Shown here: one piece after another, positions 23,606 through 32,876 of the stretch | Numbering within the stretch: the stretch's first letter is position 1 | How the letters are laid out: the number at the start of each line of letters is the position of its first letter | NCBI RefSeq assembly: GCF_013137895.1 | Contig: NZ_CP053538.1 | Location: 1,611,501-1,675,500 of the forward strand | DNA: 64,000 nucleotides | Origin: Hymenobacter taeanensis | GTDB taxonomy: Bacteria > Bacteroidota > Bacteroidia > Cytophagales > Hymenobacteraceae | Reading direction: 5' to 3' | Position numbers and translations under genes: made by a program | Notes under the pieces: generated by a model | The model's input: the letters and a program-made list of their open reading frames with translations, nothing else | Databases searched by the model: none | Told to the model about the DNA's origin: nothing

Positions 23606-26047
23606 ATGCAGGTTCTCAAATTCGGAGGTTCATCGGTGGCTACGGCCGAAAATATGCAGCGAGTCTTAACCCTGGCGGAGGCAGCCGCCCGCCGCACGAC
23701 CACGGTGGTGGTGGTATCGGCGCTGGGAGGCGTGACCGATGCCCTGATTGAGGCCGGCCGGCGGGCCGCAGCCGCAGACGGAGCGTACCGGGAGCAGCTG
23801 CGGCAGCTGGAGAAGCGCCACCTGGAAGTGGTGCGCTCCTTACTACCCATTGCGGGCCAAAGTGCGGTGCTCAGCTTCGTGAAAACGCACTGCAACGAGT
23901 TAGAACATCTCTGCGACGGCATCTTCGCGCTGGGCGAGCTTTCTGACCGTACCCTCGACCGGCTGGTGAGCTACGGCGAGCTGCTGTCGTCGAGGGTGAT
24001 GGCGGCGGGCCTGGCGGCGCGTGGAGTGGCCTACGCGTGGCTGGATAGCCGGCAGCTTATCCGGACGGATGCCAGGTATGGCCACGCGGCCGTAGATTTT
24101 GGCGTAACCAATCAGCAGATACAGGCGGCCGTGACGGCGGCCGGGGTGCCGCTGCTGGTGGCGCCGGGGTTTGTGGCGGCGGAAGCAGGCGGCAGCACTA
24201 CCACGCTGGGTCGCGGCGGCTCCGACTACACTGCCGCTATTTTTGCCGGAGCGCTGGGCGCTGAGCAGCTGGAAATATGGACGGACGTGAGTGGCATGAT
24301 GACGGCCGACCCGCGGCTGGTGCGCCACGCTAGGCCTATCCCGCGCATCTCGTATCAGGAAGCCATGGAGCTTTCGCACTTCGGCGCTAAGGTGCTATAC
24401 CCGCCTACCATTCAGCCGGTGCGCCAGCAAGGCATTCCGCTCTGGATCAAGAATACCTTCGCCCCCAACGATGCCGGCACGCTGGTAGAAGTGGAGCCGC
24501 CGGCCAACAAAGCTATTGTGCGGGGGCTTTCCAGCATTGGGCCGGTGGCGCTGCTGCGGCTGGAGGGTAGCGGCATGGTAGGCATTCCGGGGTTCTCGCG
24601 GCGGCTGTTCGCGGCACTGGCCCGGGAGCAGGTTAACGTTATCCTCATCACCCAAAGCTCCTCGGAGCATTCCATTTGCGTGGCCGTGAGTGAGGCCGAA
24701 GCTGCTCGCGCCAAACAGGCCGCCGACACGGAGTTTGAAGCCGAAATTAACAACGGCCGCCTCGACCCGCTGGACATGGAGAGTAGCCTGGCCATTGTGG
24801 CGCTGGTGGGAGAGCAGATGAAGGACCACCCCGGCATCAGTGGGCGCATGTTCTCGGCGCTGGGTACCAATGGTATCAACATCCGGGCCATTGCCCAGGG
24901 CTCGTCGGAGAAGAACATCTCCACCGTTATTCGGCAGCAGGACGTGCGCAAGGCCAGCAACGTACTCCATGAAACCTTCTTTGAGGCTACTACCCGCCAG
25001 GTAAACCTGGTGGTAGCGGGCGTAGGCAACGTGGGCAGCAAGCTGCTGGAGCAACTGGCCCGCCAGCAAACCTGGCTGCGTGAGAAGCTGCGCCTGAACC
25101 TGCGGGTGGTAGGCCTGGCCAATAGCTCACGCTTTGTGCTGAATGAGGAAGGCCTCGATTTGGAGAACTGGCAGCAGGCCCTGGCTGGTGGTCAGCCCCT
25201 CAATTTGCCCACGCTCACGGAGCAGCTTTTGGCCCTTAACCTGCGCAATACGGTATTTGTAGATGTAACGGCCAGCGCCGAGGTAGCCGCCTGCTACGCT
25301 CCGCTACTGGCCCGTTCGGTGGCGGTGGTAGCCTGCAATAAGGTGGCGGCCTCCTCCGAGTACGTGGCCTACGCCCGTCTCAAAACCCTGGCGAGCGACT
25401 TCAACACGCAGTTCCTGTTTGAAACCAACGTGGGCGCAGGCCTGCCGGTTATCGGAACACTGAACGACTTGCTGCGCAGCGGCGACGAGGTGCACCGCAT
25501 TGAGGCCGTATTGTCGGGCACGCTCAACTTTGTATTCAATAACTACGACGGCACGCGGCCCTTTGCCGAGGTGGTACGCCAAGCCCAGAATGAAGGCTAC
25601 ACGGAACCCGACCCGCGCCTGGACCTGACGGGCGTGGACGTGGCGCGTAAAATCCTGATTCTGGCCCGGGAGTCGGGCCAGCACCTGGAGCTTAGCGACA
25701 TTGAGAACGACTCTTTCCTGCCTGCCTCCTGCCTGGAGGGCGACGTGGCCGCGTTTTATGAGCAGCTGGCGGTGCACGAGCCTCACTTCCGGGCCCTGTA
25801 TGACGCGGCCGCTGAAAAGGGGGAGAAGCTCCGCTTCGTGGCGCGCTACCGAGATGGCCAGGCCCGCGTAGGCCTGCAGTCTATTGCCCCCGGCCACGAC
25901 CTGTACGCCCTGCAAGGCAAGGACAACGCTGTGCTGTTTTTCACCAACCGCTACACCGAACAGCCGCTTGTTATTAAGGGTGCCGGCGCCGGCGCCGATG
26001 TCACGGCCTCCGGAGTATTTGCCGATATCTTGCGGGCCGTGCAGTAG
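23606..26047 (+). CDS. thrA: Bifunctional aspartokinase / homoserine dehydrogenase
   Basis: An 813-residue fusion catalysing the first and third steps of threonine synthesis from aspartate. The kinase begins at once with VLKFGGSSVAT (residues 3-13). The middle holds the ACT regulatory pair (LRLEGSGMVGIPGFSRRLFA; VALVGEQMKDHPGISGRMF) that normally senses threonine. The dehydrogenase starts near residue 470 with LVVAGVGNVGSKLLEQL, then VVACNKVA and the closing EPDPRLDLTGVDVARK. The ATG at 23606 is chosen, not the earlier in-frame start at 23579, because it opens the kinase fold and lies after the attenuator terminator. First structural gene of the thr operon. Confidence 0.97.
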   Translation: MQVLKFGGSSVATAENMQRVLTLAEAAARRTTTVVVVSALGGVTDALIEAGRRAAAADGAYREQLRQLEKRHLEVVRSLLPIAGQSAVLSFVKTHCNELEHLCDGIFALGELSDRTLDRLVSYGELLSSRVMAAGLAARGVAYAWLDSRQLIRTDARYGHAAVDFGVTNQQIQAAVTAAGVPLLVAPGFVAAEAGGSTTTLGRGGSDYTAAIFAGALGAEQLEIWTDVSGMMTADPRLVRHARPIPRISYQEAMELSHFGAKVLYPPTIQPVRQQGIPLWIKNTFAPNDAGTLVEVEPPANKAIVRGLSSIGPVALLRLEGSGMVGIPGFSRRLFAALAREQVNVILITQSSSEHSICVAVSEAEAARAKQAADTEFEAEINNGRLDPLDMESSLAIVALVGEQMKDHPGISGRMFSALGTNGINIRAIAQGSSEKNISTVIRQQDVRKASNVLHETFFEATTRQVNLVVAGVGNVGSKLLEQLARQQTWLREKLRLNLRVVGLANSSRFVLNEEGLDLENWQQALAGGQPLNLPTLTEQLLALNLRNTVFVDVTASAEVAACYAPLLARSVAVVACNKVAASSEYVAYARLKTLASDFNTQFLFETNVGAGLPVIGTLNDLLRSGDEVHRIEAVLSGTLNFVFNNYDGTRPFAEVVRQAQNEGYTEPDPRLDLTGVDVARKILILARESGQHLELSDIENDSFLPASCLEGDVAAFYEQLAVHEPHFRALYDAAAEKGEKLRFVARYRDGQARVGLQSIAPGHDLYALQGKDNAVLFFTNRYTEQPLVIKGAGAGADVTASGVFADILRAVQ

Positions 26048-26090
26048 GCGGCCCCACCGCCGCTAATAGATCTACCTCTAGATTCCTTTC

Positions 26091-27020
26091 ATGAATTTCT
26101 CTGATTCTATTACCGTGCTGGCCCCGGCCACCGTGGCCAACGTGGTGTGTGGGTTTGATGTACTCGGGTTTGCGCTGAATGAGCCGAACGACACCATGCA
26201 CCTGCGCCTGACGGAGCAGCCGGGCGTGGTCATCATCAATGAAGACGACTACGACCTGCCTACTGAGCCTACCCGCAACGTGGCCGGGGCTGCACTGTTG
26301 GCGTTGCTGCGGGCCGTGCCGGAAGCCGTAGGGGTTGAGGTGCGCATCAATAAAACCATTAAGCCAGGTAGCGGCATTGGCAGCAGCGCCGCCAGCGCCG
26401 CAGGGGCGGTGGTAGGCGCCAACCGGCTGCTGGGAGAACGGTTCAGCAAGGCAGAACTGGTAGACTTTGCCATGTATGGCGAAGAGGTGGCTTCCGGTGT
26501 GCGCCACGCCGACAACATTGCCCCCGGCATTTACGGGGGAGTCACGCTGATTAGGGCCACTACGCCGCTGCCGGATATTGTGCCGCTGGCCGCCCCGCCC
26601 CTGTTCGTGACGGTAGTGCACCCCCAGATTGAGATAAAGACCTCCCACGCCCGGCAAATTCTCAAGGAGCACGTGCCGCTGAAAGACGCCATTAAGCAAT
26701 GGGGTAACGTGGCGGGTTTGGTGGCGGGCCTGCTGCAGTCAGATTACGACCTTATTGGCCGCTCCCTCGAGGACGTAATTATTGAGCCGGTTCGCAGCAT
26801 CCTGATTCCGGGTTTTGCCGAAGTGAAGGCGCGCAGCCGCGAGGCCGGTGCGTTGGGCGGCGGCATTTCTGGCTCGGGGCCGTCGTTGTTTATGCTGAGC
26901 CGAGAGGAGGCCACGGCGCAGGCGGTGGAAGTGGTAATGCGGGAAGTTTACACCAGCCTAGGCCTCGATCATCATACGTACCTGACTACCATCAATCAGC
27001 AGGGCTGCCGGATATCCTAG
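26091..27020 (+). CDS. thrB: Homoserine kinase
   Basis: A 309-residue GHMP-family kinase that phosphorylates homoserine. The N-terminal APATVANVVCGFDVLGFAL is the family opening. The ATP-binding loop is KPGSGIGSSAASAAGAVVGAN (about residues 90-110, read as P-x-x-x-G-I-G-S-S-A). The C-terminal motif is LGGGISGSGPSLF. The gene lies 43 bases after thrA and 33 bases before thrC, so all three form one operon controlled from the leader at 23441. The TAG stop is followed directly by the repeat word GTGGCCTAG. Confidence 0.96.
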   Translation: MNFSDSITVLAPATVANVVCGFDVLGFALNEPNDTMHLRLTEQPGVVIINEDDYDLPTEPTRNVAGAALLALLRAVPEAVGVEVRINKTIKPGSGIGSSAASAAGAVVGANRLLGERFSKAELVDFAMYGEEVASGVRHADNIAPGIYGGVTLIRATTPLPDIVPLAAPPLFVTVVHPQIEIKTSHARQILKEHVPLKDAIKQWGNVAGLVAGLLQSDYDLIGRSLEDVIIEPVRSILIPGFAEVKARSREAGALGGGISGSGPSLFMLSREEATAQAVEVVMREVYTSLGLDHHTYLTTINQQGCRIS

Positions 27021-27053
27021 TGGCCTAGCCACGTCACTACACTGCTTTTTCAT

Positions 27054-28361
27054 ATGCGTTATTATAGCCTCAACCGCCAAGCTGAATCCGTTGATTTCCG
27101 GGCCGCAACCATAGCAGGCCAGGCCCCGGACGGGGGCCTCTACTTTCCCGAGACCATTCCGCGCTTTCCGGCGGGCTTTGTGGAGCAGCTGCCGGAGCTG
27201 AGCCCGCCGGAAGTGGCCTACACCGTGCTGCATCCTTACGTGGGCGACACCATTCCCGAAGCGGCGCTGCGCCGCATCTGCGCCGAGGCCGTAGACTTCC
27301 CGTTTCCGCTGGTGCCCGTTACGGAGCACATTAGCGCGCTGGAGCTGTTTCACGGGCCTACCCTGGCCTTTAAGGATGTAGGCGCGCGGTTCATGAGCCG
27401 GTGCCTGGGCTACTTCTCCCGCCACGAAACGCGGCCGGTAACGGTGCTGGTAGCAACCTCGGGTGATACGGGCGGGGCAGTAGCCAGCGGGTTCCTGGGC
27501 GTGCCGGGCGTGGAGGTGGTTATTCTCTACCCTTCCGGCAAGGTGAGCCCGGTACAGGAGCAGCAGCTCACGGCCTTGGGCCAAAACATTACGGCCCTGG
27601 AAGTAGCGGGCAACTTCGATGACTGCCAGCGGCTGGTGAAACAGGCGTTCCGGGATACGGAGCTGATGAGCCGGCGCCGCCTTACCTCCGCCAACTCCAT
27701 TAACGTGGCCCGCTGGCTGCCTCAGCAAGTGTACTACTGCTACGCCCTGGCGCAGTGGCCCAGGCAAGCTGCGCCGCCGGTGGTGGCCGTGCCCAGCGGC
27801 AACTTTGGTAACCTGTGCGCGGGGCTACTGGCCTACGTGTCGGGGCTGCCGGTGGCGCACTTTGTGGCGGCCTGCAACGCTAATGATGCCGTGCCCGCCT
27901 ACCTACGTTCGGGCAAGTACTCCGCGCAAGTTGCCGTGGCCACGCTTTCTAACGCCATGGATGTAGGTGACCCCAGCAACTTCGGGCGCATTCTAGAACT
28001 GTTCGGGCACGAGCACCCCGCGATTCAGCAGTTACTAACGGGTTACTCCGTGTCGGATGCTGATACGGCCGCAACCATCCGGCAGGTGTACGAGCAGACG
28101 GGCTACTTACCCGACCCACACGGGGCCGTGGCCTATTTCGCTCTGAAGGACTACCTGAGCCAGCACCCCGAGGCACGGGGCATTTTCCTGGAAACGGCCC
28201 ACCCGGTGAAGTTTCCGGAAGCCGTGGAGCCCGCCACCGGCCAACCCGTACCGGTGCCCGCCGCCCTGCATGAATTGCTCTCAAAGCCCAAGCGCAGCAT
28301 TAAGCTGCAGCCGGCGTATGAGGCGTTGCGGGCCTTTCTGCTGGAAAAGGTAGTGGCCTAG
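27054..28361 (+). CDS. thrC: Threonine synthase
   Basis: A 435-residue PLP enzyme converting O-phosphohomoserine to threonine. The lysine that binds PLP is in HGPTLAFKDVGARF (about residues 100-113). The phosphate-binding loop is TSGDTGGAVASG, and VPSGNFGNLCAG is also present. The N-terminal YYSLNRQAESVDFRAA is typical of the shorter, bacterial-yeast type. Third and last gene of the thr operon. It ends in codons GTA GTG GCC TAG, and a 19-base copy of this 3' end recurs 53 bases downstream. Confidence 0.96.
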   Translation: MRYYSLNRQAESVDFRAATIAGQAPDGGLYFPETIPRFPAGFVEQLPELSPPEVAYTVLHPYVGDTIPEAALRRICAEAVDFPFPLVPVTEHISALELFHGPTLAFKDVGARFMSRCLGYFSRHETRPVTVLVATSGDTGGAVASGFLGVPGVEVVILYPSGKVSPVQEQQLTALGQNITALEVAGNFDDCQRLVKQAFRDTELMSRRRLTSANSINVARWLPQQVYYCYALAQWPRQAAPPVVAVPSGNFGNLCAGLLAYVSGLPVAHFVAACNANDAVPAYLRSGKYSAQVAVATLSNAMDVGDPSNFGRILELFGHEHPAIQQLLTGYSVSDADTAATIRQVYEQTGYLPDPHGAVAYFALKDYLSQHPEARGIFLETAHPVKFPEAVEPATGQPVPVPAALHELLSKPKRSIKLQPAYEALRAFLLEKVVA

Positions 28362-28414
28362 CCGCCGGTACACTCGGCTTGTGGTCAGGCGGCCGGGAAA
28401 AGGTAGTGGCCTAG
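28343..28414 (+). repeat. Direct repeat spanning the thrC stop codon
   Basis: A 19-base word, GGAAAAGGTAGTGGCCTAG, occurs at 28343-28361 (the last codons and stop of thrC) and again exactly at 28396-28414 in the intergenic space. Both include the genomic repeat GTGGCCTAG. Confidence 0.8.
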
Positions 28415-28469
28415 AACGACATTTTTGGCGGCTGGCTGTTACCTTTTCGCCTCCATTCGCCCCCACCCT

Positions 28470-29147
28470 ATGCGTACCCTCCTTCGCGCCGCCCTGCTCA
28501 GCCTACTGCTCCCCGCCTGCCGCCCCGACCAGATTGAGCACCTCAGCAACACCAAAGAGCTGGCCGTGGAGGCCGAGAACTGGCAGGTGAAGCGCATTAT
28601 GCCCGCCGACCTACTCCGGGCCACCCGCTGGGGCGGCGACTCCCTCACTAACACCGCCGACCGGGAGTTGCGCCGCATTCTTTCCGAGAAGCTCCAAGCA
28701 GGAGGCGTGGCGGCAGCCCTACCCTACTGCCGTCCCATGACCTTTCCTGAAGTTGAATCAGTGGCGAAAGCGCTGCAGGGCTCACTCAGCTGGGTGAGCC
28801 CGCGCCCGCGCAACCCCGACCACCAAGCCGCCCTCACGCCCGCGGAGCTGGTGCCCACTGATACTACCCGCCGCGTAGCCCGGCTCTCGGCAGAGGAATT
28901 CACTTATCAGCGCCCCGTGGTGCTGAACGATGCGCTGTGCCTGCGCTGCCACGGCACCGTAGGCCCGGACATCAAGCCCGCCGACTATGCCCTCATCCAA
29001 AAACAGTACCCTCAGGATCAGGCTACCGGCTATAAGGTAGGCGATGCAATGGGGGTGTGGCGCGTGAGCCTGAAACGGCCGGGCGTGGCGGAGCTGTACA
29101 CCATGAAGACCCGCAAGATTATGAAGAAGCGCAAGCCCCTCTTTTAG
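28470..29147 (+). CDS. Haem-motif lipoprotein, Tll0287-like (DUF3365)
   Basis: A 225-residue envelope protein. The ATG at 28470 begins a lipoprotein signal (MRTLLRAALLSLLLPAC, Cys at residue 17). The mature domain contains a single c-type haem motif C-x-x-C-H in ALCLRCHGTVG, and the downstream YALIQKQYPQDQATGYKVGDAMGVWRV that marks the Tll0287/DUF3365 family. Such domains occur in sensory and redox proteins; here it is a stand-alone lipoprotein, so a periplasmic redox or haem-sensing role is likely but unproven. The basic C-terminus (KIMKKRKPLF) is unusual. The nearest gene on each side is unrelated. Confidence 0.8.
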   Translation: MRTLLRAALLSLLLPACRPDQIEHLSNTKELAVEAENWQVKRIMPADLLRATRWGGDSLTNTADRELRRILSEKLQAGGVAAALPYCRPMTFPEVESVAKALQGSLSWVSPRPRNPDHQAALTPAELVPTDTTRRVARLSAEEFTYQRPVVLNDALCLRCHGTVGPDIKPADYALIQKQYPQDQATGYKVGDAMGVWRVSLKRPGVAELYTMKTRKIMKKRKPLF

Positions 29148-29260
29148 CGCCTCTTCTGGCTATAGCGGCTGCTGGCTACTGGCCTAGCCGTCTGATTTTA
29201 AGCCAGCAACATTCTACTATAGATACGCGTCACTACTATCTCTCTACCGTACAAATTGCT

Positions 29261-30079
29261 ATGGGTCACCCATTTACTACCTACATACTAGTGGGATTGT
29301 TATCCTTACTGACCAGCTTACCAGTATCAGCGCAGAAGCGCAAGGCCGCTACCCCGGAGCCTCCGGCCCCACCCTCTTACCGCCTCTCCCAATATTACCG
29401 AGTGCTGGGCCCCGATAGCGCAGCCTTCTTTTACAGCCAGGACTATGAGCTCACGCTGCCAGGGTGCGCTGTCATCTGGCGTGAAGCCAAGATAGATAGC
29501 ACTACCAAGCGTTTCCGGGGGTTTGTGCGCGACTACTGGCTCAACAACGCCCAGCCGGCTCTCAAAGGCGCGTATAATGCCGCCGGACGCAAGGAAGGCC
29601 GGTTTGAAATCTATCATCCGAACGGAACGCTGGCTGCCAGCGGTAACTACCGCGACGGCCGCATGATTGGCAACTGGGCCTACTGGTACCCTTCGGGCGC
29701 GAAACGCCAGGTGCTCAGCTTCGGCGACGGCAGCCTATTGCTGGTACAGCAGTTCTGGAACGAGGCCGACGAGCAGCTTACCACGAACGGCAACGGTACC
29801 TGGTACCGGGTAGAGGATGATGTGTGGATGGGCGGCCCGGTGCTCAACGGCCTGCCCGAGGGCCGCTGGCAGGTCAAGGAGGTAAAGGGCCAGCAGAAGG
29901 TTTTGGCGCAGGAAAACTTCCGCAAAGGCCGGTTTTCCAACGGCATGATTCGCGGCACGGGCCTGTACTACACCAACCGCTCTACTATTTATATCACCGA
30001 CTGGGACAACTATAGTCAGGCCGAGCAGGTTAAAATTCAGCCGGCCTGTGAGCCTAAAAGTTCGCAGCCAGCACCCTAG
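29261..30079 (+). CDS. Secreted MORN-like repeat protein
   Basis: A 272-residue protein with a signal peptide (LVGLLSLLTSLPVSAQ). The centre holds MORN-type motifs of Bacteroidota: KEGRFEIYHPNGTLAASGNY, DGRMIGNWAYWYPSGAKRQV and LPEGRWQVKEVKG. These short beta-hairpins are widespread and usually of unknown role. The ATG at 29261 is chosen because it starts the signal peptide; the open frame extends upstream into the preceding gene. It is predicted periplasmic or surface. It lies about 110 bases after the haem-motif lipoprotein gene on the same strand. Confidence 0.75.
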   Translation: MGHPFTTYILVGLLSLLTSLPVSAQKRKAATPEPPAPPSYRLSQYYRVLGPDSAAFFYSQDYELTLPGCAVIWREAKIDSTTKRFRGFVRDYWLNNAQPALKGAYNAAGRKEGRFEIYHPNGTLAASGNYRDGRMIGNWAYWYPSGAKRQVLSFGDGSLLLVQQFWNEADEQLTTNGNGTWYRVEDDVWMGGPVLNGLPEGRWQVKEVKGQQKVLAQENFRKGRFSNGMIRGTGLYYTNRSTIYITDWDNYSQAEQVKIQPACEPKSSQPAP

Positions 30080-30142
30080 TTCACGTTAGCGGTTACTTGG
30101 CCGGCAGGCCAGAGCCCCGCATATTTCCCTTACGTTTTTCTG

Positions 30143-31408
30143 ATGTCTTCTTCTGCTCCTATTGTTATCATCGGGGCAGGCATGGCCGGGTTGGCCTGCG
30201 CCTGCTATCTCCACCGCGCGGGCCGTAGGGTGCTGGTGCTCGAAGCCAGCGACGCCGTGGGGGGCCGCGTCCGGACGGATATCACACCCGAGGGTTTCCG
30301 GCTCGACCGGGGCTTTCAGGTGCTGCTCACCAAGTACCCTGAGGTGCAGCGCCTCATCGATTACGGCGCCCTCAACCTGAAAGCCTTTCGCTCAGGGGCA
30401 GTTATCCGGCTGGCCGATGGGCGCGAAACCACGGTGCAGAACCCGTTGCAAAAACCTTCCGCGGCCTTTACTTCCCTGCTTTCCCCCATTGGCACGCTAG
30501 AAGACAAGCTGCGCATTCTGAGCCTAACCTATCACGTAGGCCAGTACACCAGCGGGCAGCTCATCAGTCGTAACTCCACCAACACCCAGGATACCCTCAC
30601 GTTTCTGCGTGAATACGGCTGGAGTGAGCAAATCATCAACAATTTCTTCCGTCCCTTCTTCGGCGGCGTGTACCTGGATCGGGGCCTGACTACAGCGGCT
30701 AACTTCTTTGAGTTTGTGTTCCAGCAGTTTGCCCAAGGTGATGCGGTAATACCCGCCCTGGGTATACAGCAGATTCCGGAGCAGCTAGCCCAACGGCTAC
30801 CCGCCGGTTCCATCCGGCTCAACTCCCCCGTTGATGCCATCAACGGCAACACCGTGCGCCTCTGGACCGACGAAACTATTGAGGCTGCCGCCGTGGTGGT
30901 AGCCGTAGATGGTGAGGCCGCCAAAAAGCTTTTGCCCCCTTCCCACGAGGCCCCCGCCACCACCTGGCGCCACACCACCTGCACCTACTTCGCCGCTCCT
31001 CACTCGCCGGCCCGCCACGATAAGCTCCTGCGCCTGAATGCCGCTCCCAACTCCCTGGCGCACAACGTGAGCTTCTCCTCCGATGTCTCTCCTGACTATG
31101 CACCGGCAGGCCAGACGCTGGTTTCAGTGAGCACCCAGGGGGAGCATGGCTTACCTGAGGAAGCCTTGACCGCTCGCCTGCTCCAGGAGCTTACGGAGTG
31201 GTTTGGCTCCGACGTAAGCCAGTGGCGCCACCTGCGCACCTACGCCATTCCGCACGCCTTGCCTGTGTATGAGGCCGGTCAGCCCGCCCGTCAAACGCTA
31301 AAAGTAGCCGACCACCTCTACCGCTGCGGCGACTATACCTCCTACCCCTCGCTGAACGCCGCCATTGCCACTGGCCGTGAGGTTGCGGAAATGCTACTAG
31401 TTGGGTAA
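30143..31408 (+). CDS. FAD-dependent amine oxidase/protoporphyrinogen oxidase-like protein
   Basis: A 421-residue flavoprotein of the NAD(P)/FAD oxidoreductase group. The dinucleotide-binding motif VIIGAGMAGLACACYLHRAG lies at residues 8-27 and LVLEASDAVGGRVRTD at about 32-47. The C-terminal FAD motif is LYRCGDYTSYPSLNAAIATGREVAE. The domain order is that of amine oxidases, phytoene desaturases and protoporphyrinogen oxidases. The substrate cannot be told. No carotenoid or haem gene lies nearby. A start at 30143 directly precedes the fold. Confidence 0.87.
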   Translation: MSSSAPIVIIGAGMAGLACACYLHRAGRRVLVLEASDAVGGRVRTDITPEGFRLDRGFQVLLTKYPEVQRLIDYGALNLKAFRSGAVIRLADGRETTVQNPLQKPSAAFTSLLSPIGTLEDKLRILSLTYHVGQYTSGQLISRNSTNTQDTLTFLREYGWSEQIINNFFRPFFGGVYLDRGLTTAANFFEFVFQQFAQGDAVIPALGIQQIPEQLAQRLPAGSIRLNSPVDAINGNTVRLWTDETIEAAAVVVAVDGEAAKKLLPPSHEAPATTWRHTTCTYFAAPHSPARHDKLLRLNAAPNSLAHNVSFSSDVSPDYAPAGQTLVSVSTQGEHGLPEEALTARLLQELTEWFGSDVSQWRHLRTYAIPHALPVYEAGQPARQTLKVADHLYRCGDYTSYPSLNAAIATGREVAEMLLVG

Positions 31409-31450
31409 CACTACTCTACTAGAGCCATTCTTCTGTTCTGGAAAGCATAA

Positions 31451-31558
31451 AAGCACCTCATCCTGAGCAGCGCAAAAGACCTGTTCACGGTAGCACAGGC
31501 ACTAGGCCAGTCGTTATAACGTGACAAGATCCTTCGCGCTGCTCAGGATGAGGTGCTT
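31451..31558. repeat. REP-like inverted repeat (CATCCTGAGC family)
   Basis: Perfect 23-base arms at 31451-31473 and 31536-31558 flank a 62-base core that contains CTAGGCCA. It lies between convergent genes (stops at 31408 and 31594). Confidence 0.85.
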
Positions 31559-31593
31559 CTGAGGTGGGCTAGATCTATGGATTTGGCAACTGC

Positions 31594-32364
31594 TTAGCCG
31601 CTGAACTCTACCAGCGTGGGGCAGTGGTCAGAATGCACTACATCTGGCAGCAAATGCGCCTCATGCACGCGCGGCACCAGCTCTTTATCTACCAATAAAT
31701 GATCGAGGCGCCAGCCTACGTTGCGGGCGCGGGCACCGGCCCGGTAAGTCCACCAGGAGTAGTGGCCTACGGCGTCGCCGTGGTGGTGGCGGAACGTGTC
31801 CACGAAGCCATCCTGCAAGAAGTCGGCGAACCATTGCCGCTCCTCGGGCGTGAAGCCGGGGCTTTGCTGGTTGGCCTTAGGGTTGTGCAGGTCAATGTCG
31901 CGCTGGCAGCAGTTGAAGTCTCCCCCAATAACTAAGGGTGGGGCTCCGGCAGCCTGCAGCTCCCGTACGTAGCGCCGGAAGAAGTGTAGCCACTCTACCT
32001 TAAACGCCTGCCGCTCGGGGCCGCTGGTGCCCGAGGGCATGTACACATTCAGCACGGAGCAATCCGGGAAGTCGAGCCGTAATACCCGGCCCTCATTGTC
32101 GTACGCTTCAGTGCCGCAACCGTGCACTACGTTTAGGGGCACCTGCTTGGTGAAAGTAGCCACCCCACTATAGCCGGGCTTTTGCGCCGGATGCAGATAG
32201 GCGTGGTAGCCCAAGGCCTCAAACCCTGCTACATCCAACGGCTCCCGCCCGGCCTTGATTTCCTGCAGGCACAGCACGTCGGGGTTGGCTTCGCGCACCC
32301 AGTCCAGCAGCCCTTTACTCAGCGCCGACCGCAGCCCATTGACGTTATAGGAAATAATTTTCAT
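31594..32364 (-). CDS. xth: Exodeoxyribonuclease III
   Basis: A 256-residue AP endonuclease/3'-5' exonuclease acting in base excision repair. The EEP fold is complete: MKIISYNVNGLRSAL, then DVLCLQEIKA with the metal-binding glutamate, YSGVATFTK, VLNVYMPSGTSGPERQAFK, VIGGDFNCCQRDIDLHNPK and the closing DVVHSDHCPTLVEF with the catalytic D-H. It is convergent with the flavoprotein gene and separated from the next minus-strand gene by a REP-like element. Confidence 0.95.
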   Translation of the reverse strand: MKIISYNVNGLRSALSKGLLDWVREANPDVLCLQEIKAGREPLDVAGFEALGYHAYLHPAQKPGYSGVATFTKQVPLNVVHGCGTEAYDNEGRVLRLDFPDCSVLNVYMPSGTSGPERQAFKVEWLHFFRRYVRELQAAGAPPLVIGGDFNCCQRDIDLHNPKANQQSPGFTPEERQWFADFLQDGFVDTFRHHHGDAVGHYSWWTYRAGARARNVGWRLDHLLVDKELVPRVHEAHLLPDVVHSDHCPTLVEFSG

Positions 32365-32410
32365 AGGGATACAATGTATTGTTGCGCGAAGAAGCCTCGA
32401 AACAACGCGT

Positions 32411-32502
32411 CATTGCGAGCAGAGCGAAGCAATCTTCCTTTAACGTTGGGGAGCATATCCATTCAACGGAGAAGGAAAGATTGCTTCGCTCTGCTCGCAA
32501 TG
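32411..32502. repeat. REP-like inverted repeat (CATTGCGAGC family)
   Basis: Arms of about 30 bases, left 32411-32440 and right ending at 32502, pair almost perfectly (one extra A). They carry CATTGCGAGC and GAAGCAATC. A sibling copy with an inserted terminator lies at 51404-51558. Confidence 0.85.
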
Positions 32503-32510
32503 CCAGATGT

Positions 32511-32873
32511 TTACTCCTCGTCTTCCTGCGCGTCGAAGTACTCCAGCACGTGCCACTTAAGCATGCGCTCCTGCTCTTTCAGGTTGGCGAAGGGCACGGG
32601 GCGCACTAGGCGGTAGTGGGGCCAGCCCTCCTCATCTACCCGGTCGAGTTCGTAGTAGCCGGAGTAGCTGAAGATTTTGCAGGTGGCAATGTGCATCAGG
32701 TCCTGCTTCTGCTCTTTAGTGAAGGGGCCGGCACCCTGGCCCAGCTCCTGCACGCCAATAAGCAGGAGCAACGCGTTCATGTCGGGCTTTTTACCGAACC
32801 GCTCACGCATCAGATTCATTAGCTCCCACCAGCGCTGCTCAAACTGGGCTTCGGTTTCCTCGGGGTTCAACAT
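32511..32873 (-). CDS. Conserved hypothetical protein
   Basis: A 120-residue soluble protein without signal peptide. The N-terminus (EETEAQFEQRWWELMNLMRERFGKKPDMNALLLLIGVQELGQG) looks all-helical. The middle YSGYYELDRVDEEGWPHY and the C-terminal NLKEQERMLKWHVLEYF complete a chain that I recall as conserved in Cytophagales with no assigned function. It starts 3 bases after the stop of the carboxymuconolactone decarboxylase-like gene, across the palindrome GGCCTAGGCC, so the two are coupled. Confidence 0.75.
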   Translation of the reverse strand: MLNPEETEAQFEQRWWELMNLMRERFGKKPDMNALLLLIGVQELGQGAGPFTKEQKQDLMHIATCKIFSYSGYYELDRVDEEGWPHYRLVRPVPFANLKEQERMLKWHVLEYFDAQEDEE

Positions 32874-32876
32874 GGC

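Noticed and set aside
24395..25122. Long minus-strand open frames inside thrA
   Set aside because: Two overlapping antisense frames of over 220 codons lie inside the thrA coding region with no recognisable protein features.
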